Shown here: positions 1 through 10,276 of the stretch, piece after piece
How the letters are laid out: every line of letters starts with the position of its first letter
Numbering within the stretch: position 1 is the stretch's first letter
Program-made: the position numbers and the translations under genes
Origin: Podila epigama
Taxonomy: Eukaryota; Mortierellomycota; Mortierellomycetes; Mortierellales; Mortierellaceae
NCBI GenBank assembly: GCA_015679605.1
Contig: JAAAVE010000201.1
Coordinates: 1 to 26,898, forward strand
Direction: 5' to 3'
DNA length: 26,898 bases
Notes under the pieces: generated by a model
Told to the model about the DNA's origin: nothing
Seen by the model: only the letters and a program-made list of their open reading frames with translations
Database searches by the model: none

Positions 1-3
1 AGC

Positions 4-1628
4 TTAATCCCAAATCAACTGGCCCTTCTCGTTCACACCTGCAGACATGCCACCACTCACTGTCGATGACGATGGTTGCTGTGGCTGCTTGTTCACAGTC
101 CAGCGCGACTCAACTGGTGCCTGCTTGCGTGTCTGCGCCTTGTAAGAGTCTTTCATCTTCTCGGCCTTTACTTGCCGCATATGAGCCTTCAGGCGCTCCG
201 CTTGTAACGCGTCTTGAGCCGCCTTCTCTTCCTTTCGCTTGGCTGCCTTGGCCAAGTTCTCGCGCTGTTTCTTGGATATCTCTTCAGACTGATACTGGCG
301 TGATCCTGCGGACGACGAACCACCCGATCGTGCTATAGAAAAAAGAGTGGACTTGTTAGATACAAGCTGCTTCCATATACATTTGTCCAAAAAGAAAAAT
401 AAAAAAGTAGCCCTGACTTACATTTTTGAACCGAGAACCCATCTGGAACGGCTTCACGGATAGCTTGCTCTTTGACAGTGGGCTTGATCGACAAGACGCG
501 CGCAAACTGGGTCGTCACTTCACCATGTGGGTCAGCCGCTTGGAGACGTTCCAGCTTTTGCTTCTGTTGTTGTGCCACCCAAGGATCCATTGGCTTGTTG
601 AAATCGATACCGCCTGATCGCGCTGGAGCCGCCGATCCAGGTACTGTTGTCCATTCATCTTCTTCTTCTTCTTTATCCTCTTCCTCAGATTCAGATTCCA
701 CATGCTCAACCTCCTGCTCGTGCTCGCTCGGCACTTTCTCATCCTCATCCTCATCCTCCGAAGATTCCTCAATAACTTCTGGTGGAGCAGGGACAACGAC
801 TGCTGGCTTCACAGGCTCCTTTTGCTTCTTTTGCTTGGGCGCCTTGGGTTCCTTGGTTGCCACAGGCTTGGCAGGCTCTGCGCGTGCGAGTGATGGGAAG
901 TCGGCGTGCGAAAGGCCCGATCCAGCGGCGCCAGAACGATTCTTCTTTTTGTTGTTGCCCATGGCACCTGGTCCAGGAATAGAAACGATATTGGGTGAAG
1001 ATGATGACTGATGCGCGTTGTGCGATGCTGCCTGTGCAAACTTGAGAGGTTCCTGCTGCTTGGCTAATTCAAGACGCTGTTGTTTCTTTTCTTCCTCCTT
1101 TTGCAATTTGAACTTTTCAATGGATGTGAGGGGCGCAGATGTGGGAGATGAGGATGTTGCAGCGCTGGTGGTGGATTTAGAGGAATTCTTGGTGTTGTTG
1201 TTGTTGTTGGCCTTGTTATTGCTTGTGGTTGAAGTCAGAGATGTGGGTGCTGCGGTAGATTGAGATGGAACAAATGCGGTTTCCTTGTTATCTCCTCCAC
1301 TACCCCCTTTGCCCTTCTTGTTCTTTTTCGAGATGACCGTTTGAGATTCACTCTTTGTGGCCGTGGTCACAGCAACTGATGCCACCGATTTTTCATCTGC
1401 CTCAGAATCATCAGATGCTTCAGCTACACCATTGACATTGCTCTTGTTCTTTTTCTTGTTCTTTTTCTTTTTGCTCTTTGATGTGTTTGAACCGTCAGTA
1501 AAAGCACCTGGAAGCTTTGACTTTTGAGTGGCGAATGAAGCAGGGTCAGAAGGGTCACCCTTGAGGATGCTGAATAGCCCCAAAGGCAAGATAATTGCCG
1601 CTGCGAGAAGCACGTACTCATAGCCCAT
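4..1628 (-). CDS. Membrane-anchored lysine-rich coiled-coil protein, function unknown
   Basis: Two exons, 1628-422 and 332-4, are joined across an 89-nt intron with a GTAAGT donor and a TATAG acceptor; the join keeps frame and gives 511 residues. Residues about 5-23 form one hydrophobic segment right after the start, so the protein is probably a signal-anchored membrane protein with a long cytosolic tail. Then come a lysine-rich stretch (runs of KKKKNKKK near residue 55), Ser/Thr/Asn-rich low complexity, an ADFPSLA motif, an acidic stretch, an EDEWTTVPG motif, and a Lys/Glu/Ala-rich probable coiled coil near the C-terminus. It ends in GQLIWD. I do not recognise a named family. The layout recalls ER-anchored proteins with basic cytosolic tails, such as metadherin/LYRIC, but I see no specific homology. 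The gene model is firm; the function is open. Confidence 0.8.
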
Positions 1629-1832
1629 TACAGCTGCAGCGTAATTGATGTGATTCGGTTTGAATGGATGCGACTTGTGGAGAAGTGGATTTTCCTACCA
1701 AATGTTTGAGGAAAAAAAAAGTAAAAAACGCAGAAATTAATCGTTTTATCGATTATTTTTTTTTAATAGACAGGCTGTAATATGAATGATGGAAATATAT
1801 GGAGAAAAAAAAAAAGATTGAAAATGGCTACT

Positions 1833-3712
1833 CTAATCGGTGGTCTCGCACAAGGGGCACATGCACTTGAAACGGTAATCCTGGAAGAGGGCCTGGCGAC
1901 GCTCCTCAACAGTCAAAGTGCCGTTCTTGATGAATCCAACGTGGAGCTCGTCGCCGGCTTTGATGTCAGTGGTAGCAACGATCGACAGCTTGTTGTCCTT
2001 GTCGGCAAAGGTCACCTTGGTGTTGGGCGAGCATGAGTGCGACATGTATGAGGTCACTCTATAAAAACCAGCACCGACCAGGGGACCATCGTGCACACTG
2101 CGGTTGGTCTCGGGCGAGGGCTCGACATGGCGATCAGCATCCAAAGAAGTGGAGACACCGTAGGCATTGTAGAGCAACTTGCCCTTGAGGGTCAAGTAGC
2201 GCTCCTCGTTGATAAACTCTTCAATACCGGGAATCTTGGATCCTAGAGCAACCTTCAACAATGCGATTTCCGTCTTCTCCTCTTCTGTAGGGCGGATCTC
2301 CAAGTAGCGGAGGCGCTCAATGTGATCAAAGAGGTTATACTCCTCACCGCTGTTCAAAGTCTCCTCATGCACCATCTTGGCCAGGAACTTCGCGAGCATC
2401 TCGGGGTATTTTCTGTTGTTTGCCTTGGAGTACTCTAGCAATGCACGTTCGGGTGAAGTGACATCCTCAGAGTCCTTGGTGCACAAAACATTGTGGAACT
2501 CGTTCGAGGCAGCCTTCTGACAAGTTTCGGAACAGAATACAACCTTGGTGCAGTTCTCGCAAGGCACCTTGGAGGCCTCTTCAACGATCTGCTTCATGCA
2601 GTAGTGGCAGAACTCTCCACCCTCCAAGGCAGGCTCCAGTCCAGAAATGATGGGAGTCTCAAAGTAGATGGTCTCTCCAGCAGCAAAGTCCTTGGTGGCG
2701 AGCAAACCGCGGCGAACAACCTTCTCTCCAGTGGCAGTGAGACCCTCGGGAATTTCTCCGATTTTGACATTCATCTCCTTGGGAGGGAAGACGACAAAGT
2801 ACTTTTCCTGTCTCTTTTGGACCTAGGGGAGCGTAGAAAAAGAAAAGCGAGAAAAATAATCGTCTTTAATTAACTAATGGTCCGGCATTACTCTATGTGT
2901 AGACGACAGCGCTTGATCTTGAAAAACAGCGGCTATTGCTTCTCCGAGAGGTGTGTGTGGGACAAAAGATCCAATAAGCTTATTCAACGGTTTCTTCCTC
3001 ACTTACATCCATGCTCAGCATGGTCATGACCAAAGTGAAAACCTCTGGGGGAACGGTCTTTTGGTAAACCATGACCAACTCGGCAGGGGCAGGGTAAACC
3101 TTCAGGGCCTTGAAGAAGCAGACAGCAGCCATCTCGTAACCCTCAGGGCCTTGATATTCACAAAAAAGAAAAGAAAGAAAATAACAGTTACCATCCGCTC
3201 AGGTCTCTTTAACACTTTGAAACAAATCGAGAAAAAAAAAGGAATCCATACCACGAGTGAACAAGGCCTCTCCGGCAGAAAGTTGCTCCATGCAGAACTT
3301 CTCGCGGGCCTCCATAGAGGTAGGGAAATCCTCATCCTTAATGCTAGCCAAAACTTCCTCGACAGTCTGAGTGGTCTTGGCAGCCGCCTTCTGAGCCTCC
3401 TCCTTCTGCTGCTTCTGAGCACGCTTACGCTCCTTCTCTAAAGTGCACAGGAATACAAGAATTTAACCATGGTGCAAAGTCTCGTTAGAACGGCATGCAT
3501 GGACGATTTCTGCACAGTAGCGAGAATCTATGGCACAACACTCAGCGCAAATAAAAAAATAAATAAATAAATAAAAAATGGCAGGGTAACGTACTCAGTT
3601 GACGTCTGAAATCGGGGTCGCTGCGGCGCTTAGAATCAAAATAGATGGCATAGCCAACCGTGGCAATGGCAATGGTACCAACGGTGGCGGCGACAATGTG
3701 AGAGGTCTTCAT
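1833..3712 (-). CDS. TOM20: Mitochondrial import receptor TOM20 fused to a MYND zinc finger and SET domain
   Basis: Four exons (3712-3595, 3437-3252, 3149-3007, 2822-1833) splice in frame with GT-AG borders to 478 residues. Residues 1-149 are TOM20/MAS20-like: MKTSHIV start, outer-membrane anchor at about 5-24, the KRRSDPDFRR basic segment, a Lys/Gln/Glu-rich linker, then the receptor core (FPTSMEAREKF, EGYEMAAVCFFKALKVYP, VYQKTVP). TOM20 reads mitochondrial presequences at the outer membrane and passes them to TOM40. The frame runs on without a stop through YFVVFPPKEMNVK into a split SET domain holding a complete MYND finger (CHYC, CENC, FCSETC, HNVLC; residues 221-263), a SHSCSPN motif (410-416) and a post-SET FxCxCxxC (C469, C471, C474). 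Yeast TOM20 is under 200 residues, so about 300 are extra. The SET motifs differ from the methyltransferase consensus (see findings). The alternative is two genes, but there is no start context or stop between them. Confidence 0.85.
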
Positions 3713-3926
3713 GGTGGAGGAGTGGCGGAGGAAGAGATTCAGATTCAGTCAAGGCTCAGGTTTGATAAACACAATCTGTGGCTGCCCGCCCCTTAAGACG
3801 GCGATAAGCAAAAAACGCATGCGATGACCATGACTCGTCCGAAATCGGAAGCAAAAAAATACGATCGTTTGAAAAGAGCAAAAAAAAATCATGCAATATT
3901 GCATCGACTCAATGTAGCAGTTCATT

Positions 3927-3932
3927 TTTATT
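3927..3932 (-). terminator. Polyadenylation signal AATAAA for eS27
   Basis: The minus strand reads AATAAA 62 nt after the eS27 stop codon, inside a T/A-rich tract (a second copy overlaps at about 3938). The spacing is usual for a fungal 3' end. Confidence 0.5.
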
Positions 3933-3993
3933 TCTTTTTATTATTCGCTTGTCAAAACAGACAAGATCAAGCAAATAAACAAAAAAAAGGTCC

Positions 3994-4660
3994 TTAAACC
4001 TGCTTGCGGCGGAAAGAGCAGCCCTCGGTCAAGCGGGTGATACCACCGGTGGGCTGGGCAAGGACGTTAGCGCAGCTGGGGCACATGACAACAGTCTGGG
4101 CATGGGAGAAGACGGTGGTGATCTGGACGCATCCCTGTGAATGACGAAAAAAGAATTCATATTACCGGAGAATTGGTCAGAATTTTATGTGGCATCAAAA
4201 TGCAACGCGTTTGCGATGTATATCGTCCCTCCACAAGTAAAGAGTACGAGTCTCTGTAAAAACTCATTTTGTTGTCGTCTTGCTCCTCAAGTGATCTACG
4301 TCCTGTGATAAATTTCAATGTCGTGTGCCGATCGTCTTTAACAAATACGACGTCAAAAGCGTTGACTGGTGAGCATAAAACAGCATTGTTTGGCGTAGCG
4401 CCATTTTGTCGCCTCGTTATTCGTTCATCCTGCTCTCTCTTCTTTCGTAATACACGGCAAATCCACATGTATGTATAATTTTCGGCCAGAATCTCCTGTT
4501 ATAGACTGGTGCTGGCGAGTGCTTGGATTTTGGTGAAAGGTTGAAAACTTACAGGGCACTTGACATCCATGAAGTAAGAGTTGGGAGACTGTACGAGTCT
4601 CTTCAACTTGTGGGTCTTCTGCTCAAGAGCGTGGGAAGGGTTCAAGAGATCAACGGCCAA
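3994..4660 (-). CDS. RPS27: Small ribosomal subunit protein eS27 (zinc-ribbon), coding exons 2 and 3
   Basis: Two exons are certain: 4660-4553 (36 codons, [14 protein letters not shown] to YFMDVKCP) and 4134-3994 (46 codons, [16 protein letters not shown] to GCSFRRKQV, stop TAA). The 418-nt intron between them has a GTAAGT donor and a CACAG acceptor. The product is eS27, a structural protein of the 40S subunit. The four zinc-ribbon cysteines are visible as CPGC, split by the intron, and CPSC. Relative to yeast (82 residues) only the first two residues are missing, so the start codon must sit in a tiny upstream exon within 4661-5410. The acceptor before LAV is TTTTAG. A possible first exon is listed separately. 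Expression should be high and growth-linked, as for other ribosomal protein genes. Confidence 0.92.
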
Positions 4661-5119
4661 CTAAAAGTGTCCGATGCATGGAAAGAAACCAAGTTTGATG
4701 TTAGTTCCTCCATCCGAGTTCGATGTTAGTATCCCCATGCCCCAATGTGATGCTGTAGATGTGTGTTTGTGTATTCCTGATCCCGCTTTTCTTTTCTTTC
4801 TTTTTTTTAAGCTCATCTCCTGTTTGCGACCCTAAAGTCATGTGCGTTGAATGGTTCGAGCTTTGCTGATGGAATAATATAAGAGATGTACGCATGGCTG
4901 ACTAGCCTAGTCCTGTAGAATCATAGGTTCTGCATGCCCGACAGTGATTCTTTTGTTAGGTCCCGCTTGATTAATCGTGGCGAGAAGATGATTTCGACAT
5001 CAACCTCCAAAATGGTGACAGAGCGCTTTTACATGTATGAATGACAACTGACATCAGCGCCTCCAGTGTAAAAGTTATATTGAGTGATGCTGTTGTTAGG
5101 GGGTGGTTGGTGCTGATAC

Positions 5120-5125
5120 CGCCAT
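5120..5125 (-). other. Candidate first coding exon of eS27 (ATG GCG, then donor GTATCA)
   Basis: Exon 2 of eS27 opens in phase 0 with Leu-Ala-Val, so the missing exon should read ATG plus one codon and then GT. In 4661-5410 on the minus strand I found two such sites. One is ATG GCG|GTATCA here, giving Met-Ala-Leu-Ala-Val. The other is ATG TCA|GTTGTC near 5054-5047. Neither has a strong start or donor context. ATGGCAC|GTAGAAG at 5294 sits behind a pyrimidine-rich leader but gives the wrong phase. The resulting first intron would be 459 nt. Low confidence; a transcript is needed. Confidence 0.25.
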
Positions 5126-5391
5126 AAGGATTGTTCAATAATCCATGATACATCTGGGACGACAGTTTCCGCCAGTCGATAGCTCTGTGCGCCCGTTTTC
5201 TGTCGATGGATGGTAGTTGGTCGAATGGATGGTGGATGCGATCAAAGGCTCATGGATGATCCAACGTCACAGTCTCTGTGCTTCTACGTGCCATCTTGTA
5301 AATTGCGAAAAGGGAGGTTGAAACTGCGGCGGCTGTACTCCAAATTAAGCACTCTCACAAAAAATATCCAAGCCACATGAGGGCAAAGCGC

Positions 5392-5397
5392 TTTATT
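5392..5397 (-). terminator. Polyadenylation signal AATAAA for the GH72 gene
   Basis: The minus strand reads AATAAA about 14 nt after the stop codon of the glucanosyltransferase gene. This is close to the stop, which implies a short 3' UTR. Confidence 0.4.
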
Positions 5398-5410
5398 AAA
5401 TGCTCAAACT

Positions 5411-7023
5411 TCACAAAGGTAGGGATGCCAGGAGAACCAAAACCCCGGCAGCTATAGAGTGAAAATGAATGCTACGGCTTGGTGGGGCGTAAGATGTAGA
5501 TGTGGTGGTATTAAAACCTAAATGCGAGTCCTTGATGCTAGAACAACTATGGTCCAACTGTTTGGAGGCCGTATTTAGCTTGGCCATGCCGTTGAAGTTG
5601 CAGGTCGAGGCTGACTTTTTGCCAATGCTGGTGTAGTAGAGGTTGTACATGTACGATAGCTTCTGTGAAGGACTACAGAACGAGTACTTGCCATACACAC
5701 CCGACTTTCCATTCGTACTGATGTCGTCACACGAAGTCATGCCGCAGACAGTGTTGAGCAACGTACCAAGACTCTCTGTGGTTGCAATCGCTTGGTCCGA
5801 GGCTACACAGCTCAAGGAGTTGACCATGCATTCACATGCTGCCGTGGACGGCGTTGGAGGGAGCGTAACACTTGGTTCCCATGTAGAGGTGATAGGTGGG
5901 CAAGTTGAAGGTGCCCTCTGCTCATTGAAGTCATCCATCTTGACGCCCTGTGGATGCAGAGCTGTGAGCGACTTTTTTAGATTGGTGTAGTCGGGAAGAA
6001 TTCGAACGGTATTGTCTGGGTTGATCTTGACGAGGCCATAATTGTTGTCCTCCTGGGACCACTCGTAAACAATGCCACCGGACCATGTGTTGGTCATATC
6101 TGGACCAAAGATGGATTTTACCTCTGGAAAACTGCGAGGGGTGATCAGATTACATCCAAACTCGGACAAAAAGACGGGGATGGAATACGAAGCAATGTCC
6201 GCTGTGCGTTCGACATATCCGGAGGTCTTGTAGGTTGCACTGGCACCGCACCACTCGTACAGGTTGATTCCAAAGAAATCGATGCGCTCCTGCTCGGGGC
6301 CACAGTTGAAGTATTCCTGGATTTGGACCCGAATATCGGGGTCGTCGTTGTTGGCGTAACCGACAGGGATTTTACGGGCACTTGTTGAAGCAATATACGT
6401 CTTGGTATCACGAAGCAAAGCCTTGACGTAGGCACTGGCGACTGTCGTCTTGTTGTCGTTGGTTACTTCGTTTCCAACAAAGAAGCCCAGAGTGTTGGGA
6501 TAATCTCTGAAAGCATCAATCGTACTACGCACATTATTCCAGATGTTGATGTCGTATTCGGGGTTGGTGCGAATGATCGAGTGTTTTGGTACAGCCAGAT
6601 CAAGGAGAAGGTAAATCCCTGTGTCTTCCAACATTTTCATGCACTCGTTATGATTCAATGTTGGGTCGACCTTTTTTTTGTTGTTAATACAGGTGTTATC
6701 ATGATTGTAGCAACAGAACAAAGTACAAGTTGCAGTTATTGTTTTCATACCTGATAGACACGGACAGTGTTCATCCCAAGGTCTTTCATGAGGGCAAAAT
6801 CGCGTCTACAATCGTTTGGTTTCGCAAGAGGATCAGAGAAACCAGTACTCAAGGTTCGGGGTTGATATGCGACACCTTTGATGAAGAATTGGTCCTTTGT
6901 AACTGAATCAAAGAACTTTGTTCCTTTGATTGATATTGGATTTATAGCCATGACAGCTGTTCTCAAGCAGAAAGTCGTCATTGTCAAGGCAATAGCCAAA
7001 GAAGTGTGTATTCTTCGTGGCAT
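5411..7023 (-). CDS. GAS1: GPI-anchored beta-1,3-glucanosyltransferase, GH72 with X8/CBM43 domain
   Basis: Exons 7023-6751 and 6670-5411 flank an 80-nt intron (GTATGA donor, AAAAG acceptor) and give 510 residues. The enzyme cleaves beta-1,3-glucan chains and rejoins them to another chain outside the plasma membrane, so it elongates and remodels the wall. Visible features are a hydrophobic N-terminal signal (about 5-26), the GH72 entry FDSVTKDQFFIKGVAYQP, the acid/base GNEV with E159, and the nucleophile FLSEFGCN with E261 (yeast Gas1: E161 and E262). A six-cysteine X8 domain follows at about 370-456, then a Ser/Thr-rich linker and a C-terminal hydrophobic tail (496-510) typical of GPI attachment. 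This is the GAS1/GAS2 subtype with X8, not the GAS3-5 subtype without it. The symbol marks the family; the exact yeast orthologue is not determined. It is divergent to the glucan synthase gene. Confidence 0.95.
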
Positions 7024-7199
7024 ATTGTTTTGTTTGTTCGTTTGATTGACTGATTGTCTGTTGATGCTGTTTTCTGGCCAGAGGTAAGGAGGATGGATGA
7101 GGTATGTGTTGGATGAGGAGGCAGTGATGTTATGTAAAGGTATGTGTGAAGAAATGTATAATGCGATTCAAGAAAGACAGGAGTCAAAGCCTGTCTTCC

Positions 7200-7207
7200 T
7201 TTATAAA
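7200..7207 (-). promoter_or_regulatory. Candidate TATA box of the GH72 gene
   Basis: TTTATAAA is a near-palindrome that reads TATAAA on the minus strand, about 177 nt upstream of the start codon. Distance and sequence suit a fungal TATA element with a leader of 100-150 nt. It could also serve the plus strand, but no plus-strand gene starts nearby. Confidence 0.4.
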
Positions 7208-7335
7208 CAGTGCAAAGGCGGCTTGGCGCGTGGATGATGGAGTGAGGTCAGGTTACTGATAGATACATCAGTCAGTCAGTCAGTCACCGTCATTTCGTTC
7301 TCGAATCCTTTATCTTTCTTTTCTTTTTCCTTTGC

Positions 7336-7362
7336 TTTTTTTTTTTTTTTTTTTTTTTTTTT
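7336..7362. repeat. Homopolymer run of 27 T
   Basis: Uninterrupted T tract upstream of the GH72 promoter, poly(A) when read in the direction of that gene. Such poly(dA:dT) tracts commonly exclude nucleosomes in fungal promoters. The exact length may be affected by sequencing error. Confidence 0.8.
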
Positions 7363-8566
7363 GGCCTTCACATCCACGAATATTTACTCATTCCTACACT
7401 CACATTCGTTAGCTAGAAGTAAACACAAACAAAGCAGCCCAAAGCACAGCTAGCTTGAACGGGAATAGACGTGATTTTTTCGTGTCGCTAGTTCAGGAGT
7501 ATGGGATGGAGTGGCGTTTTAAATTTAGAGTGAGAAGGGTCCTGTCGCCATTATCCTGATGCATCCTGGCTGGCTTCCACTCTAATCGAAAATGAAAAGG
7601 ATAATATGGGAATGATTTTATCTACAACACTCTCTATACAATCTATACTCTTTTTCGAAATGTTACTTTTCCCTCGGCTGAGACGATGAGTGAGTGGGTC
7701 AGTCATAGTCTCGCTCATTTGTAGATTTGGTTGATGGTTATTGGCTATTGGAATCGGAACAAGAGCCACCTCCTTTTATTCAGGGCGACCGACCAGGTTC
7801 CCTGGGACATGGTGCCACTTACTTTTATTTTTGGGCCCCCGCTCGCCAACTGACTGCCACTCAGATGCACGTTCTGTCTATACTCCCAAGTATCGTCTGA
7901 GCGGAATGAACGACAACAGATTGGATTCCCTGGGCGTGCTCACAGCTCCTTTTTTCATTTTCCTGGGTAACTCGACTTGACAGGGCAGCAAATGTGCTTT
8001 GTGGCACCATTTCACTATTTCTCCACCACCCACCACCGCCACCACCACCATCCCATCAAAACAACAGCCAAGATTGGTTTGTTATTGTACACTTTGCGCT
8101 TTCGGCAGGAAGAATAAGTTGCAGGAATGTGGGAATCAACCTTCTCCTTCTTGCCGCGCAACACTAGTCGGTGAGTTCGAGTGTCTTTTTGTGTCATATT
8201 TCACCTGATGTCACCAGGGAGGATGTGGTGTCTAGAGTAAGGCGATCGCCTTGTGGTTTTCAATGGGATTACTTTAGAAAGCAGCATGAACAAGGGTACT
8301 AAAATGGCGGAGGAGGTAGTAATACTCGGACCGAATATATACAGAAACAGAAACACGGAAGACGTTTGTTCCCCCTTTTGGGAAACGTAGCTCATGGTTA
8401 TTCCGCTTTGAGACGTGAAGGATCCGCACTGTGCGCCTCTCTGAGAAATCCTCTTACCTTATTCCGGCCGAAATAGGGCTTCTTGGTGCGTGTGCGCATG
8501 CGCTTTGTGAATGTGTGTGCCTTGTGCGTAGAGATACATGTTCACAACTTGCAATTGGCACATGAA

Positions 8567-8599
8567 CAGTACTGTACAGCAAGCCAGCAGTACTGTACA
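8567..8599. repeat. Two 12-bp copies of a palindrome-rich element, 21-bp period
   Basis: CAGTACTGTACA occurs at 8567-8578 and exactly again at 8588-8599. A third, partial match (CGTACTGTATG) follows at 8604-8614. Each copy contains the palindromes AGTACT and TGTACA. Spacing of 21 bp is two helical turns, so proteins bound at the copies would lie on one face of the DNA. Confidence 0.7.
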
Positions 8600-10248
8600 A
8601 GGGCGTACTGTATGCGAGTGGAGAATCTCAGCCAATGTGGAGCACATGAAGCGGGGTGAAGAAGGAGGAGCCAGCCTATTTTTAAAAAAGGCCTATGTTG
8701 CACAAAGGTTTGAGGGTTTGGCTTGCGCTGAATACAATACATGGATGGGCGTTCAAAAAGGTTGCATTTGGATTGTCTTTGGGCGGAGGTGTTGTTGGTT
8801 GAGTATTGGGGGATGTACTCATTGTATCATGATTGTTGGTTATGATTACGACCATGTTGGTCTGTCTTTCGAGGGCAATCTTGTATGGATGGGTGTTCTT
8901 ATTATTCGTTCAGAACATGATGTCTGACCGATGAATTAAATTTTGACAATCCGGTCGCCTTAGATGTATCTCCGCGAGAGTGAATGGAGGGGAGGGAAGG
9001 TGGAGGGAACTTGCCCTGACAGGTGCTCACAAAAAAAATAAATGTTGATAAGGTAGGGCTGTCCATCTGCTAGTTTGTTCTGAACAATCCTCGGCTTTTC
9101 TTGCTTTATTTGCATTTATTTACTTTCAAGGTTGAACAAGTTTAGGCATGCGTGTGTGTAAATGTGTGTAAATGTGTGCATGTGTGTGTTTTTTAATGGT
9201 CATTTGACATTCAGTGGCAATATAAAAGGGAATACAGAATACAGGGGGGATGAAGCAAGTATCTATCTTTGAACTCATATGCGCGTAAGGAAAATAAAAA
9301 AAAAAAGAAAAAAAAGAATAATTTCTTTCCACCAGCATGGGTTGGTGGGCGCCATGAGGACGGACTGCAAAAGAAGGTTGGTCAAAAAGAAACAGCCTAA
9401 CATAATAAGATAAAAAAGAGTTTTGACACTCCACGCACTCACTCGCTTTACTCCATTTACATTTGTCTATTTGCCCTGCAGGTGAGTGGGGTGAGAGTGC
9501 AGTGTTGTCGGCATGTGTCGATGTGTCTATGTATATATGTGTCTATTCATTCGTGTGCTGTGTGTGTTTCGTCTCACGTCTGTCTTCATTGTTATTCTTG
9601 TGCTCGACTCGACTCGACTTTGACACTGTTGTCGCACAACTCTCATTCTCGCCGCAACACATTCGTGTTTAATAACAGTCATCAGAATCCAACTTTGTAT
9701 CGTATACCCTGTTCATGTAACGCCCACTTTTGTTCTATTCAAAGTTTTTCTCTTTTCTTTCTTCTTTCTTTTTGTTTTCACTCTTTTCATTTGTTGCTTG
9801 TTTATCTTCAATCCTTCCACACCTTCATCCACACACACACACACACACACATAGATCGACAATCATCGCTTCAACTTGGACAAAGAACACTAGAGAGAAA
9901 AAAAAAAAAGTCCATAATCACCACTATCATCACGCCCTGAAATACCATATACACGCTTCAACGAGCATAGTCATTCATCATCATTATCTTATTCACACTT
10001 CTTCATCAATTCTTTTGACCATCTTCATTACGCAAATCGATTCATCACCTCTTTCTTGCTCCGCACCAAATTCCTCACTCTTTCAATTCTCACACTTCCC
10101 ACCTTCACGTTTTAAGCATCTAATCCTCGTTCACTTCACAAAAGGTATTTACCATCAACAAGCAGTGACCGACCGACCGACCAACTGCCCGAAGAATATT
10201 TTTTGATTCTGAAGCGTGAAAGTGTCCTTGTTATTTACCATCGGAAAG

Positions 10249-10276
10249 CAAGCATCAAGCATCAAGCATCAAGCAT
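10249..10276 (+). repeat. AAGCATC tandem repeat (four units) in the glucan synthase leader
   Basis: A 7-nt unit repeated about four times, 60-90 nt before the start codon of the glucan synthase. It is probably transcribed as 5' UTR. No function is evident. Confidence 0.6.

Noticed and set aside
4850-4880. GGTTCGA resembling a tRNA B box
   Set aside because: No matching A box or acceptor stem at the right distance; no tRNA fold.
4701-4895. ATG ACT TTA (Met-Thr-Leu) on the minus strand in eS27 intron 1, as in the common eS27 start
   Set aside because: There is no GT donor after it in the right phase to join LAVDLL; resemblance by chance.
5281-5294. ATGGCAC|GTAGAAG on the minus strand at 5294 behind a pyrimidine-rich leader, as eS27 exon 1
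   Set aside because: The donor leaves phase 1, but exon 2 must be entered in phase 0, so the frame is lost unless there is another mini-exon.
8538-8927. 129-codon plus-strand frame in the divergent region
   Set aside because: No domain, no start context, mixed composition and no matching splice sites. It is expected by chance in 3.3 kb.
9730-10206. 158-codon plus-strand frame with a hydrophobic start that looks like a signal peptide
   Set aside because: The hydrophobic part is a CT-rich tract read as Phe/Ser/Leu, and the rest is CA-repeat His/Thr. It is best seen as leader of the glucan synthase.
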